Both the position numbers and the translations under genes were made by a program. Below, one piece after another: positions 23,124 to 30,193 of a stretch of DNA of 36,474 nucleotides. Origin of the DNA: an uncultured Lachnospiraceae bacterium. GTDB lineage: Bacteria > Bacillota > Clostridia > Lachnospirales > Lachnospiraceae. The notes beneath the pieces were generated by a model. It saw only the letters and a list, made by a program, of their open reading frames with translations, was not told where the DNA came from and searched no databases. The stretch lies in NCBI GenBank assembly GCA_910587105.1, contig CAJUMB010000034.1, positions 1-36,474 of the forward strand, given 5' to 3'. How positions within the stretch are numbered: position 1 is the first letter of the stretch; each line of letters opens with the position of its first letter.

Positions 23124-24182
23124 ATGAAGTCATTAGCAGTTACCACAGATCATCAATTGAAAATTGTAGAGATTCCCATGCCAAAAATCGGCGATGACTG
23201 TGTTTTAACCAAAACACTGGCCAGCGGTATCTGCAGTGGAACCGACCGGAAAATCCTTCGCGGAGAGTTTAAAGGAATCACACAATATCCCTGTCTTCTG
23301 GGACATGAGGCGGTGGGAGAAGTGATTCAGGTGGGAAAAAATGTCAGGCGATTTAAACTGGGGGATCGTGTCATGGTTCCTTTTCTTGAAACCGATGAAA
23401 GCGGCCGGTATGCCGGATATTACTCCGCATGGAGCGGCTATTCCGAGTATACGGTGGCAAGAGATTATGAGGCAATGGCCCAGGCGGGAAAAGGTCCGGG
23501 ACATCCGTCATTCTGGGATGCCTATCTGACACAGCAGGTACTGCCAAAAGATATTGACCCGGCCGACGGGGTCATGATGATCACTTTCAGTGAAGTGCTG
23601 GCGGCAATTGAGCAGTTTGGATTCAGTGAAAAGGACAAAATTGCAGTCTATGGCGCCGGGCCAGTTGGACTGAGCTTTATTCAGCTGATGCGTTTGAAGG
23701 GAATACAGCACATCATCTCAGTGGATATACAGGAAGAAAAACGGGAGGCCGCCTTGCAGGCAGGGGCCAGAATGTTTGTGAATGGCCGTCTGGAATCTGT
23801 TTCGGAATCTATTCGGAAGGCTTATCCAAAAGGCGTTGACTACGTGCTGGATGCAGCTGGTATCAATCATATGATCAATGAAGCAATGTACTTTCTGAAA
23901 GAAAACGGCCGGATCTGTGTTTATGGAATCTGTCCGGAAAAAAGCATGAATCTGTCATGGGAGCACGGGCCGCAGAACTGGACCCTGTGTTTTCTGCATG
24001 TGCCAGTAAAAGAAAAACAGGCCAGGGCTTTTCTGCAGATTGTAAAATGGGTACAGGAGGGAAAGTTGAAACCCTCCAGCTTCATATCTCATAAAATACC
24101 ATTTTCAAAATTACCTGAAACTTTTGAATTTTTAGAAAAGGGGGGAGCGGCAAAAAAAATAGTGGTCGTTTACGATAAATAG
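23124..24182 (+). CDS. second zinc-type medium-chain dehydrogenase
   Basis: This 352-residue GroES-like/Rossmann dehydrogenase has a catalytic zinc site Cys37, His61, Glu62 (SGICSGTD, LLGHEAVG) and a nucleotide-binding GAGPVG. The four-cysteine structural zinc lobe is absent; instead a distinct insert (FLETDESGRYAGYYSAW) occupies that place, resembling threonine/glucose-type branches rather than the first dehydrogenase. I chose ATG 23124, preceded by GAGAGGAA; a longer frame from 22845 is out-of-frame overlap with the kinase gene. It may oxidise an epimer or a second carbon. No terminator is clear before the regulator gene. Confidence 0.85.
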   Translation: MKSLAVTTDHQLKIVEIPMPKIGDDCVLTKTLASGICSGTDRKILRGEFKGITQYPCLLGHEAVGEVIQVGKNVRRFKLGDRVMVPFLETDESGRYAGYYSAWSGYSEYTVARDYEAMAQAGKGPGHPSFWDAYLTQQVLPKDIDPADGVMMITFSEVLAAIEQFGFSEKDKIAVYGAGPVGLSFIQLMRLKGIQHIISVDIQEEKREAALQAGARMFVNGRLESVSESIRKAYPKGVDYVLDAAGINHMINEAMYFLKENGRICVYGICPEKSMNLSWEHGPQNWTLCFLHVPVKEKQARAFLQIVKWVQEGKLKPSSFISHKIPFSKLPETFEFLEKGGAAKKIVVVYDK

Positions 24183-24208
24183 CCGTTTCAAAATTCTCTC
24201 CTTGATTA

Positions 24209-24237
24209 TTTAAAATAGAGCCATTTTCTGTTATAAT
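24209..24237 (+). promoter_or_regulatory. promoter of the DeoR regulator gene
   Basis: TTTAAA (24209-24214), 17 bp and a consensus TATAAT (24232-24237). An AATTGCG half-site at 24265-24271, related to the operon operator, could allow autoregulation. Confidence 0.6.
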
Positions 24238-24249
24238 CCATTTAATGAT

Positions 24250-24267
24250 TAGAGCGTGTTTGAAAAT
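24250..24267. repeat. solo TAGAG-type terminal repeat, left
   Basis: TAGAGCGTGTTTGAAAAT is the exact inverted partner of 31691-31708, 7.4 kb away, with TA at the outer side of both. It closely resembles the 164-bp element ends (TAGAGTGTGTCTTAAAAAT). It falls in the leader of the DeoR gene. Confidence 0.6.
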
Positions 24268-24294
24268 TGCGGAATAGTAAAGGAAATGAAAAGG

Positions 24295-25059
24295 ATGAAT
24301 GCAGCTGAAAGACATCAGGAAATTATCAACATTCTGGTTCAAAAGGGACATGTAAGAGTGGGAGAGCTGGCGAAAATTTTTTCGGTGAGTACGGAAACCA
24401 TCCGCAAGGACCTTCTGGAGCTGGAATCCAAACGGTTAATCAAGAAAAATAATGGGTCTGCAGAAATTCTGAGAGAATCCAGCGCCAGCGCCTACGCGAG
24501 AAAGTCAAAACGTGATGTGAAAGAAAAGCAGTGTATCGCCCGTCTGGCTGCGGCAATGATACCAGAAAACAGTGTGATATTCATAGATGCGGGAAGCACG
24601 AATTTCCAACTGGCCAGCCAGTTGATTATGCGGAAAGATATTATGGTGGCCACTAATTTCACACCTATTGTAGAGTTGATGAATGCCAATGATATCCGGG
24701 TGATTTCTATCGGAGGGGAAGTCCGGCCGGTGAGCGGTGCTGCTACAGGTCCATTTGCCCATTACTGCATCAGCAGAATCAATGCGGACATTGCCTTTGT
24801 GGGAAGCAGCGGTTTTCTCGGTACGGACGGTCCGTGTGTGGAAAATTTTCCCGAAGCTGAGGTCAAACAGGAAATGATAAAAAATGCCCAGAGGACGTAT
24901 GTGCTGGCTGACCATTCCAAATTACATATCCGTGCGATTGCTAAATTTGCTGACTGGTCAGAGATTACAGGGGTGATCATGGACGAACATGCAGCTCCTG
25001 AAGATATAAAAGAACTCCAGAAAAAAGTAGATGTTTTATTGGCGGGAAAAGAAGACTAA
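24295..25059 (+). CDS. DeoR-family transcriptional regulator
   Basis: This 254-residue protein has an N-terminal winged HTH (MNAAERHQEIINILVQKGHVRVGELAKIFSVSTETIRKDL) and a C-terminal DeoR sugar-phosphate sensor with FIDAGSTNFQLASQL, TNFTPIVELM and GGEVRPVSGAATGP. I chose ATG 24295 because AAAGGA is 10 nt upstream; an earlier ATG at 24286 is too close to it. It lies at the end of the polyol operon with its own promoter. It most likely represses the operon and the PfkB gene through the CGCAATTA palindromes, with a phosphorylated ketose as inducer. Confidence 0.88.
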   Translation: MNAAERHQEIINILVQKGHVRVGELAKIFSVSTETIRKDLLELESKRLIKKNNGSAEILRESSASAYARKSKRDVKEKQCIARLAAAMIPENSVIFIDAGSTNFQLASQLIMRKDIMVATNFTPIVELMNANDIRVISIGGEVRPVSGAATGPFAHYCISRINADIAFVGSSGFLGTDGPCVENFPEAEVKQEMIKNAQRTYVLADHSKLHIRAIAKFADWSEITGVIMDEHAAPEDIKELQKKVDVLLAGKED

Positions 25060-25084
25060 TTTTTTAAATCCAAGATATAGAAAG

Positions 25085-25132
25085 AAAATAGCGGTCTCCA
25101 TTGGTATTGTATCATGGCGGCGGCTATTTTTT
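25085..25132 (+). terminator. terminator of the DeoR gene
   Basis: AAAATAGC (25085-25092) pairs with GCTATTTT (25123-25130), with an inner CCAT/ATGG pairing, and T's continue to 25132. Confidence 0.6.
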
Positions 25133-25524
25133 ATAGTACTAGTACTCCATCCGGCTAGGAAGCGGAGTTTTGAACTGCCTGCTTCGCACCATTGCGTCAT
25201 TAAAATTTCTAATCGATGCCACCGCATCGCCGTCGGAATTTTGTGCAGTATATATTAGCTGCTTTCTTACAACTCCTATTCATATAGCTTAGAAAAAAAT
25301 ATTCATACACCTATCCTGTAAATTTTTAGAAAAATCATAAACAAAAGAAGAATTGCTTTTTGCATCCTGCCTTTTCCCCACATTTGACAGGTATTTACTG
25401 CCAAATATATATGACGGTATAATGTACCCACGATGAAAGAAGGACTTCGTTCAGACAGACCATGGCAGGCAGCGTCTGGAGGGAACAGCTATACGAATTT
25501 AGAGCACATAGGAGGAAAGGGTAG
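25133..25524. other. intergenic region before the recombinase
   Basis: No convincing gene is present. AAAATT (near 25200) and AATTTT (near 25240) enclose a CGATGC-cacc-GCATCG hairpin. Nearer the recombinase, TTTGACAG-N7-CTGCCAAA (about 25383-25405) is an imperfect inverted repeat that contains a TTGACA box, and TATAAT lies at about 25417, but the spacing between them is too long for a standard pair. A regulatory or recombination site is possible. Confidence 0.35.
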
Positions 25525-26367
25525 ATGGAACAAAAGATTGAAAGAGTAAAAATGCTTGCACTATTTGAGAGAGACATGCGTATTAATGAAAAAAGTCCGG
25601 CTACTATCGAAAAATATCTGAGAGATGTAAAAGGTTTTATCAGGTATGTGGGGGAGGACGGTATGATCACAAAGAATGTGGTAATTGCTTATAAACAGCA
25701 CCTGCTTCGGTGGTATGCCATCACCAGCGCCAATTCCATGCTGGCGGCGGTAAATTATTTTCTTAAGGCAGTGGGAAGTGAGGACTGTGTGGTGAAGACG
25801 TTCAAAGTGCAGAAAGCCGCTTTTCGTGAGAAAGAGCGGGAGCTGACCAAGGCGGAATATCTCCGTTTGATTGCAGCAGCCAGAAGAAAGGGAAAGCAGA
25901 GGCTGTGTCTGGTGATGCAGACCATAGGTGCTACGGGAATCCGTATCAGTGAGCTGCCGTTTATTACTGTGGAGTCTCTGTACACCCATCAGGCAAAGGT
26001 GTGTTTAAAGGGCAAAACCCGGACCGTAATTCTGCCGCTGAAGCTGTGCCGGGAGCTGAAAAAATATGCCAGGGAAAAGGGAATCCACTCCGGAAGCATC
26101 TTTGTGACCCGCACGGGCAGGCCCCTGGACCGGAGCAATATTCTTCATGAAATGAAAAGCCTCTGTGATATAGCGCAGGTGGTAAGCAGTAAAATATCTC
26201 CTCATAACCTGCGGCATCTGTTCGCAGTTACCTATTATAACCGGGAAAGGGATATCTGCCATCTGGCAGATCTGCTGGGGCATTCCAATATTAATACAAC
26301 CCGTGTGTATACCCTGGTCAGCTATGAAGAACAGGAGCAGCAAATAAATAGATTAGGTTTGTTATAA
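25525..26367 (+). CDS. solitary tyrosine recombinase (XerD-like)
   Basis: This 280-residue site-specific recombinase has an N-terminal SAM-like core-binding domain (about 1-85) and a catalytic domain with all key residues: Arg140 in GATGIRISE, Lys164 in LKGKTRT, His227 and Arg230 in HNLRHLFA, His253 in LGHSNINTT and nucleophile Tyr262 in TRVYT. It should be active. AGGAGG lies before the ATG. No excisionase, relaxase or phage gene is adjacent. Such orphans in Clostridia can be element remnants, XerCD-type resolvases or invertases for phase variation; I see no obvious invertible segment nearby. Confidence 0.88.
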   Translation: MEQKIERVKMLALFERDMRINEKSPATIEKYLRDVKGFIRYVGEDGMITKNVVIAYKQHLLRWYAITSANSMLAAVNYFLKAVGSEDCVVKTFKVQKAAFREKERELTKAEYLRLIAAARRKGKQRLCLVMQTIGATGIRISELPFITVESLYTHQAKVCLKGKTRTVILPLKLCRELKKYAREKGIHSGSIFVTRTGRPLDRSNILHEMKSLCDIAQVVSSKISPHNLRHLFAVTYYNRERDICHLADLLGHSNINTTRVYTLVSYEEQEQQINRLGLL

Positions 26368-26370
26368 TTC

Positions 26371-26400
26371 TTGTGGCTTCCCCCAAAACTGTGATATAAT
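26371..26400 (+). promoter_or_regulatory. promoter of the phenylacetate-CoA ligase cluster
   Basis: TTGTGG (26371-26376), 18 bp and TATAAT (26395-26400) with TG one base upstream. The spacer contains TTCCCCCAAAACTG, nearly repeated in the lacLM promoter. Confidence 0.65.
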
Positions 26401-26479
26401 AAATCACTGAAGTGAATGAAAATACGTTCTGGAATGCTGGAAACCGGCATTTGGACAAAATTTGAAGGAGGGAAATACA

Positions 26480-27790
26480 ATGATTTGGGCTCCAGAAGAG
26501 ACTTTTTCCCGGGAGGAAATTCAGGCCATTCAGCTGCGGAAGCTGAAACAGGCTGTAGCATATACCTATGAAAAAGTTCCCAATTACCGCGTGAAAATGG
26601 ATCAGGCGGGAGTAAAACCAAAAGATATTCAGACATTAAAAGATCTGGAAAAATTACCGTTTACCAATAAATCGGATTTTAGAGACAATTATCCCATGGG
26701 ATTATTTGCCTGTTCCAAGAGTGAGCTGGTGCGTATTCATGCCAGTTCAGGAACTACTGGAAAGCCTACGGTGGTGGGGTATACAAGGAATGACAAACAT
26801 ATCTGGACTAACAATGTGTCCCGGATTGCCTGTATGGGAGGTGCAACGGGTGAAGACATTGTACAAATCGCTTTCGGGTACGGATTGTTTACAGGGGCCC
26901 TGGGGCTTCATGCCGGTCTGGAAAACATCGGCGCCACAGTAATCCCCATGTCTTCCGGCAATACAAAGAAACAGATTATGTTTATGCAGGATATGGGGAC
27001 GACCCTTCTGGTAGCCACACCTTCCTATGCACTGCATCTGGGGGAAGCGGCCCGGGCCATGGGAATTGACCCGGAGGAGGATTTGAAAATACATATCGGA
27101 CTGTTCGGCGGAGAGGGAATGACAGAGCCTATGCGGGATGAGATGCACAGAATCTGGGGTAAGAGCTTCCTGTGCACTCAGAACTACGGTATGAGTGAAC
27201 TGTGCGGACCCGGTGTCTCCGGTGAGTGTGAACAGCTTCAGGGAATGCATGTGAATGAGGATTGGTTTATACCGGAGATTATTGATCCCAAAACCGGGGA
27301 GGTACTTCCCCCAGGCGCCAAAGGGGAACTGGTGGTGACCTGTCTGGGGAAAGAAGCCCTGCCCATGATCCGATACCGTACCAAGGACATTTCCAAATTG
27401 ATGTATGAGCCATGCCCATGCGGCAGAACCACGGTCCGTATGGAAAATCTGTCCGGCCGTTCCGACGATATGCTGGTAATCCGGGGCGTGAACGTATTCC
27501 CCACCCAGATTGAGGAAGTATTGCTTCAGATTCCGGAGATCGGGCCTCATTATGAGATTAAAGTGGAGAGAAAGAACCGGCTGGATGTGATGACCATAAC
27601 TGTGGAACTCATTGATGACCGTCTGCTGGATTCTTATGGGAAACTGGAAAAATTAAATGCGGGTATCCGGAAGAACCTGAAAGCTATTCTGGGACTGGAT
27701 GCGGTGATACAGATTACAGCGCCTATGAGCCTGCAGAGATTCGAGGGCAAGGCAAAACGGGTGACTGACCTGAGGGGCGAAGGGCTGTAA
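26480..27790 (+). CDS. phenylacetate-CoA ligase family protein (PaaK-like), copy 1
   Basis: This 436-residue AMP-forming ligase activates an aryl acid (phenylacetate, indoleacetate or similar) to its CoA thioester, releasing AMP and pyrophosphate. The P-loop HASSGTTGKPTVVGYT (about 87-102), the family block YGYGLFTGALGLH, IPMSSGNTKKQI and the late RGVNVFPTQIEEVL hinge are all present. I chose ATG 26480 after AAGGAGGG rather than a longer reading from 26462. It is followed by an ACT-domain gene and then a second ligase/ACT pair, a grouping common in anaerobes that ferment aromatic amino acids. The iorAB 2-oxoacid oxidoreductase often found nearby is absent. Confidence 0.9.
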   Translation: MIWAPEETFSREEIQAIQLRKLKQAVAYTYEKVPNYRVKMDQAGVKPKDIQTLKDLEKLPFTNKSDFRDNYPMGLFACSKSELVRIHASSGTTGKPTVVGYTRNDKHIWTNNVSRIACMGGATGEDIVQIAFGYGLFTGALGLHAGLENIGATVIPMSSGNTKKQIMFMQDMGTTLLVATPSYALHLGEAARAMGIDPEEDLKIHIGLFGGEGMTEPMRDEMHRIWGKSFLCTQNYGMSELCGPGVSGECEQLQGMHVNEDWFIPEIIDPKTGEVLPPGAKGELVVTCLGKEALPMIRYRTKDISKLMYEPCPCGRTTVRMENLSGRSDDMLVIRGVNVFPTQIEEVLLQIPEIGPHYEIKVERKNRLDVMTITVELIDDRLLDSYGKLEKLNAGIRKNLKAILGLDAVIQITAPMSLQRFEGKAKRVTDLRGEGL

Positions 27791-27877
27791 TTGACAGGAC
27801 TGGAGTGCCCAAGGCCTGAAGGACTTTGGGGCGGCCGGTGGTGTAATGATATGATTTTATAAAGGAAAGGAATAAAC

Positions 27878-28297
27878 ATGTTAAAACAATTGGCAGTATT
27901 TGTGGAAAATCAGGCAGGAAGCCTTCGCAAAGTGACAATGACACTTCATGAGCAGAAGGTAAATATTTACGCGTTTGCTTCTTTTGACACGCCGGAGTTC
28001 GGGATTCTGCGTATGCTGGTGGACAATCCGGAGAGGGCAAAAGAAGCTCTCACCAGCCGGGGATTTGTGACCAAGATCTGTGATGTAATTGCGGTGGAGC
28101 TGCCAGACGAGCAGGGCGGGATGGACCGTCTGCTGGCTGCGCTGTATGAAAGCAATATCAGTATCAACTATACGTATTCTTCTTTTGGACGTATGAGCAG
28201 GATACCAGCGGTTGTGCTTCACTCAGACGAAGTTTTCGAGACGGAAAATGTGTTAAAATCAAAGGGCTTTACCTGTATGGAAAGCCTGGGTAAATAA
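27878..28297 (+). CDS. ACT-domain protein, copy 1
   Basis: This 139-residue protein consists of two ACT-like repeats (about 1-68 and 70-139), beginning MLKQLAVFVENQAGSLRKV, a domain that binds small ligands, usually amino acids, and regulates enzymes. It follows a ligase gene and precedes the next ligase by about 20 nt, so it probably senses an amino acid and modulates the ligase or its pathway. AAAGGAAAGG precedes the ATG. About 87 nt separate it from the first ligase. Confidence 0.85.
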   Translation: MLKQLAVFVENQAGSLRKVTMTLHEQKVNIYAFASFDTPEFGILRMLVDNPERAKEALTSRGFVTKICDVIAVELPDEQGGMDRLLAALYESNISINYTYSSFGRMSRIPAVVLHSDEVFETENVLKSKGFTCMESLGK

Positions 28298-28318
28298 AGG
28301 AAAGTGGGGAAATCTATT

Positions 28319-29614
28319 ATGATGTGGAATGAGCCAAAAGAGTGTATGAGCCGGGACGAGCTGTCTCATCTGCAGGGAGCCCGTCTGGTGAAAATGGTGG
28401 AACGGGTTTATCACAATGTGCCCTTTTATCGGAAAAAGATGCAGATGATGGGACTGGAGCCCGGTGATATCAAAGGGCTGGAGGATCTGGTAAAACTTCC
28501 TTTTACCACCAAAGATGACCTGCGGGATAACTATCCCTTTGGTCTGGTGGCAGTACCGGAAGAACAGATTAACCGGATTCACGCCAGTTCCGGTACTACG
28601 GGCAAACCCACGGTGGTGGCATATACCCGCCACGACCTGGCTGTGTGGAGTGAATGCGTGGCCAGAGGGCTGACCATGGCGGGAATCGGCAGGAGCGACC
28701 GGGTGCATGTGGCATATGGATATGGTTTGTTTACAGGGGGACTGGGGCTTCACGACGGGGCTGCCTATCTGGGGGCCACTGTAATTCCCATGTCCTCCGG
28801 AAATACCAAGAAGCAGATCACATTAATGGAAGACTTCGGGGCCACGGCTCTGGCCTGTACGCCGTCCTATGCCATGCACCTGGCGGAAGCCGTGGTGGAG
28901 GCGGGACGCGTGCCCCACATCAAGCTGAAAGCCGCCATCTGCGGGGCAGAGCCATGGACAGATGCCATGAGGGATACCCTGGAGCAGATGCTGAATATCA
29001 AAGCCTATGATATCTATGGTCTGTCTGAGATTATGGGACCCGGCGTGGCCCAGGACTGCCCGTATCACAAGGGGCTGCATATCTGGGAGGACCATTTTAT
29101 TCCGGAAATCCTCAATCCGGATACGCTGGAACCTGTGGGATCAGGGGAGAGAGGGGAACTGGCTATTACCACAGTGACCAAAGAGGCCCTGCCTCTGTTC
29201 CGTTACCGCACCAAAGACCTCACCAGTATTGATTACACCACCTGTGAATGCGGAAGAACCCATGCGAGGATTGCACGCTTCACCGGCCGTACGGATGATA
29301 TGCTGATTATCCGCGGTGTGAATGTATTCCCGTCTCAGGTGGAAGCTGCGCTTCTGGAAGTGGACGAAGTACTGCCCAATTATCTGATGACCGTGGACCG
29401 CCAGGGCAATCTGGACACACTGGAAATCCAGGTGGAAGTGGAAGAAAGGTTCTTCTCCGACCAGATGAACCAGCTCCAGAGCCTTACCAGGAAAATCGAA
29501 CATGTGATCAAGCAGGCATTGGGAATTGCTGCCCAGGTAAAACTGGTAGAGCCCAAGTCCATCGAGCGCAGTGAAGGAAAAGCAAAACGTGTGATTGATA
29601 ACAGGAAGCTGTAA
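28319..29614 (+). CDS. phenylacetate-CoA ligase family protein (PaaK-like), copy 2
   Basis: This 431-residue AMP-forming ligase is clearly related to copy 1 throughout: IHASSGTTGKPTVVAYTRHD, YGYGLFTGGLGLHDG, IPMSSGNTKKQIT and IRGVNVFPSQVE are shared. The divergence (for example ALACTPSYAMHLAEA versus LLVATPSYALHLGEA) suggests duplication and drift to a second acid. The start is uncertain: GTG 28304 (AAAGG too close) or ATG 28319 (GGGGA at good spacing). I prefer ATG 28319, which gives the typical MMWNEPKECM start. Confidence 0.9.
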   Translation: MMWNEPKECMSRDELSHLQGARLVKMVERVYHNVPFYRKKMQMMGLEPGDIKGLEDLVKLPFTTKDDLRDNYPFGLVAVPEEQINRIHASSGTTGKPTVVAYTRHDLAVWSECVARGLTMAGIGRSDRVHVAYGYGLFTGGLGLHDGAAYLGATVIPMSSGNTKKQITLMEDFGATALACTPSYAMHLAEAVVEAGRVPHIKLKAAICGAEPWTDAMRDTLEQMLNIKAYDIYGLSEIMGPGVAQDCPYHKGLHIWEDHFIPEILNPDTLEPVGSGERGELAITTVTKEALPLFRYRTKDLTSIDYTTCECGRTHARIARFTGRTDDMLIIRGVNVFPSQVEAALLEVDEVLPNYLMTVDRQGNLDTLEIQVEVEERFFSDQMNQLQSLTRKIEHVIKQALGIAAQVKLVEPKSIERSEGKAKRVIDNRKL

Positions 29615-29684
29615 CAGACAATTGCGAGGCTGGTTATAGAACCGTGTTTTGCATTGTCTGAAAAAGCGGTAAAGGAGAGAGAAA

Positions 29685-30125
29685 ATGATCGTAAAACAAT
29701 TATCTGTATTCTTGGAAAATAAACTGGGAAGGCTGCATGAGGTGCTGGAGATTCTGGCAGATAACCATGTGAACATTGTAGCGCTTTCTCTGGCGGACTC
29801 CTCCGATTACGGAATGCTCCGCATGATGGTTTCTGACCCGGAAAAGGCAAGAGAAAAGCTCAGAGAAAATGAATTTGCGGCCAAGCTGACAGAGGTGGTG
29901 TGTATTGGTGTCAGCCATGCTGTGGGCTCTCTGGGAAAGGCCATGGGAAAACTGGCCGATGCGGGCATTGACGTGGAATATATGTACGCCTTCGCCAACG
30001 GCAGCCAGGCCGCGGCGGTGATGAAATGCAGCGACCCTGAGAGGGCCATTGACATTCTCACCAAGGGAGGATTTCAGGTTTATCAGGAAAAGGATGTATA
30101 TTTAAAGCAGGTGGGAAAAGAATAA
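29685..30125 (+). CDS. ACT-domain protein, copy 2
   Basis: This 146-residue protein has two ACT repeats and starts MIVKQLSVFLENKLGRLHEV, paralogous to the protein at 27878. AGGAGAGAG precedes the start. Each ligase thus has its own ACT partner, an argument for specific pairing. It lies 71 nt after the ligase and 68 nt before the phosphotransferase gene, with a hairpin (about 30135-30161) between that lacks a T-run. Confidence 0.85.
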   Translation: MIVKQLSVFLENKLGRLHEVLEILADNHVNIVALSLADSSDYGMLRMMVSDPEKAREKLRENEFAAKLTEVVCIGVSHAVGSLGKAMGKLADAGIDVEYMYAFANGSQAAAVMKCSDPERAIDILTKGGFQVYQEKDVYLKQVGKE

Positions 30126-30193
30126 GTGTAATTGAAGCTCTTTAAGTACAAAGAGACTTCAAAAGTATATGTCAGCGGAAAGGAGGCATGGCT

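Noticed and set aside
25036..25227. Minus-strand 63-codon frame after the DeoR gene
   Set aside because: It runs through the DeoR terminator and into that gene's antisense strand, and no ribosome site is visible.
26747..27550. Long minus-strand frame (267 codons) opposite the first ligase gene
   Set aside because: It is antisense to a clear PaaK gene; the composition is a mirror artefact rich in His, Pro and Ser, with no domain.
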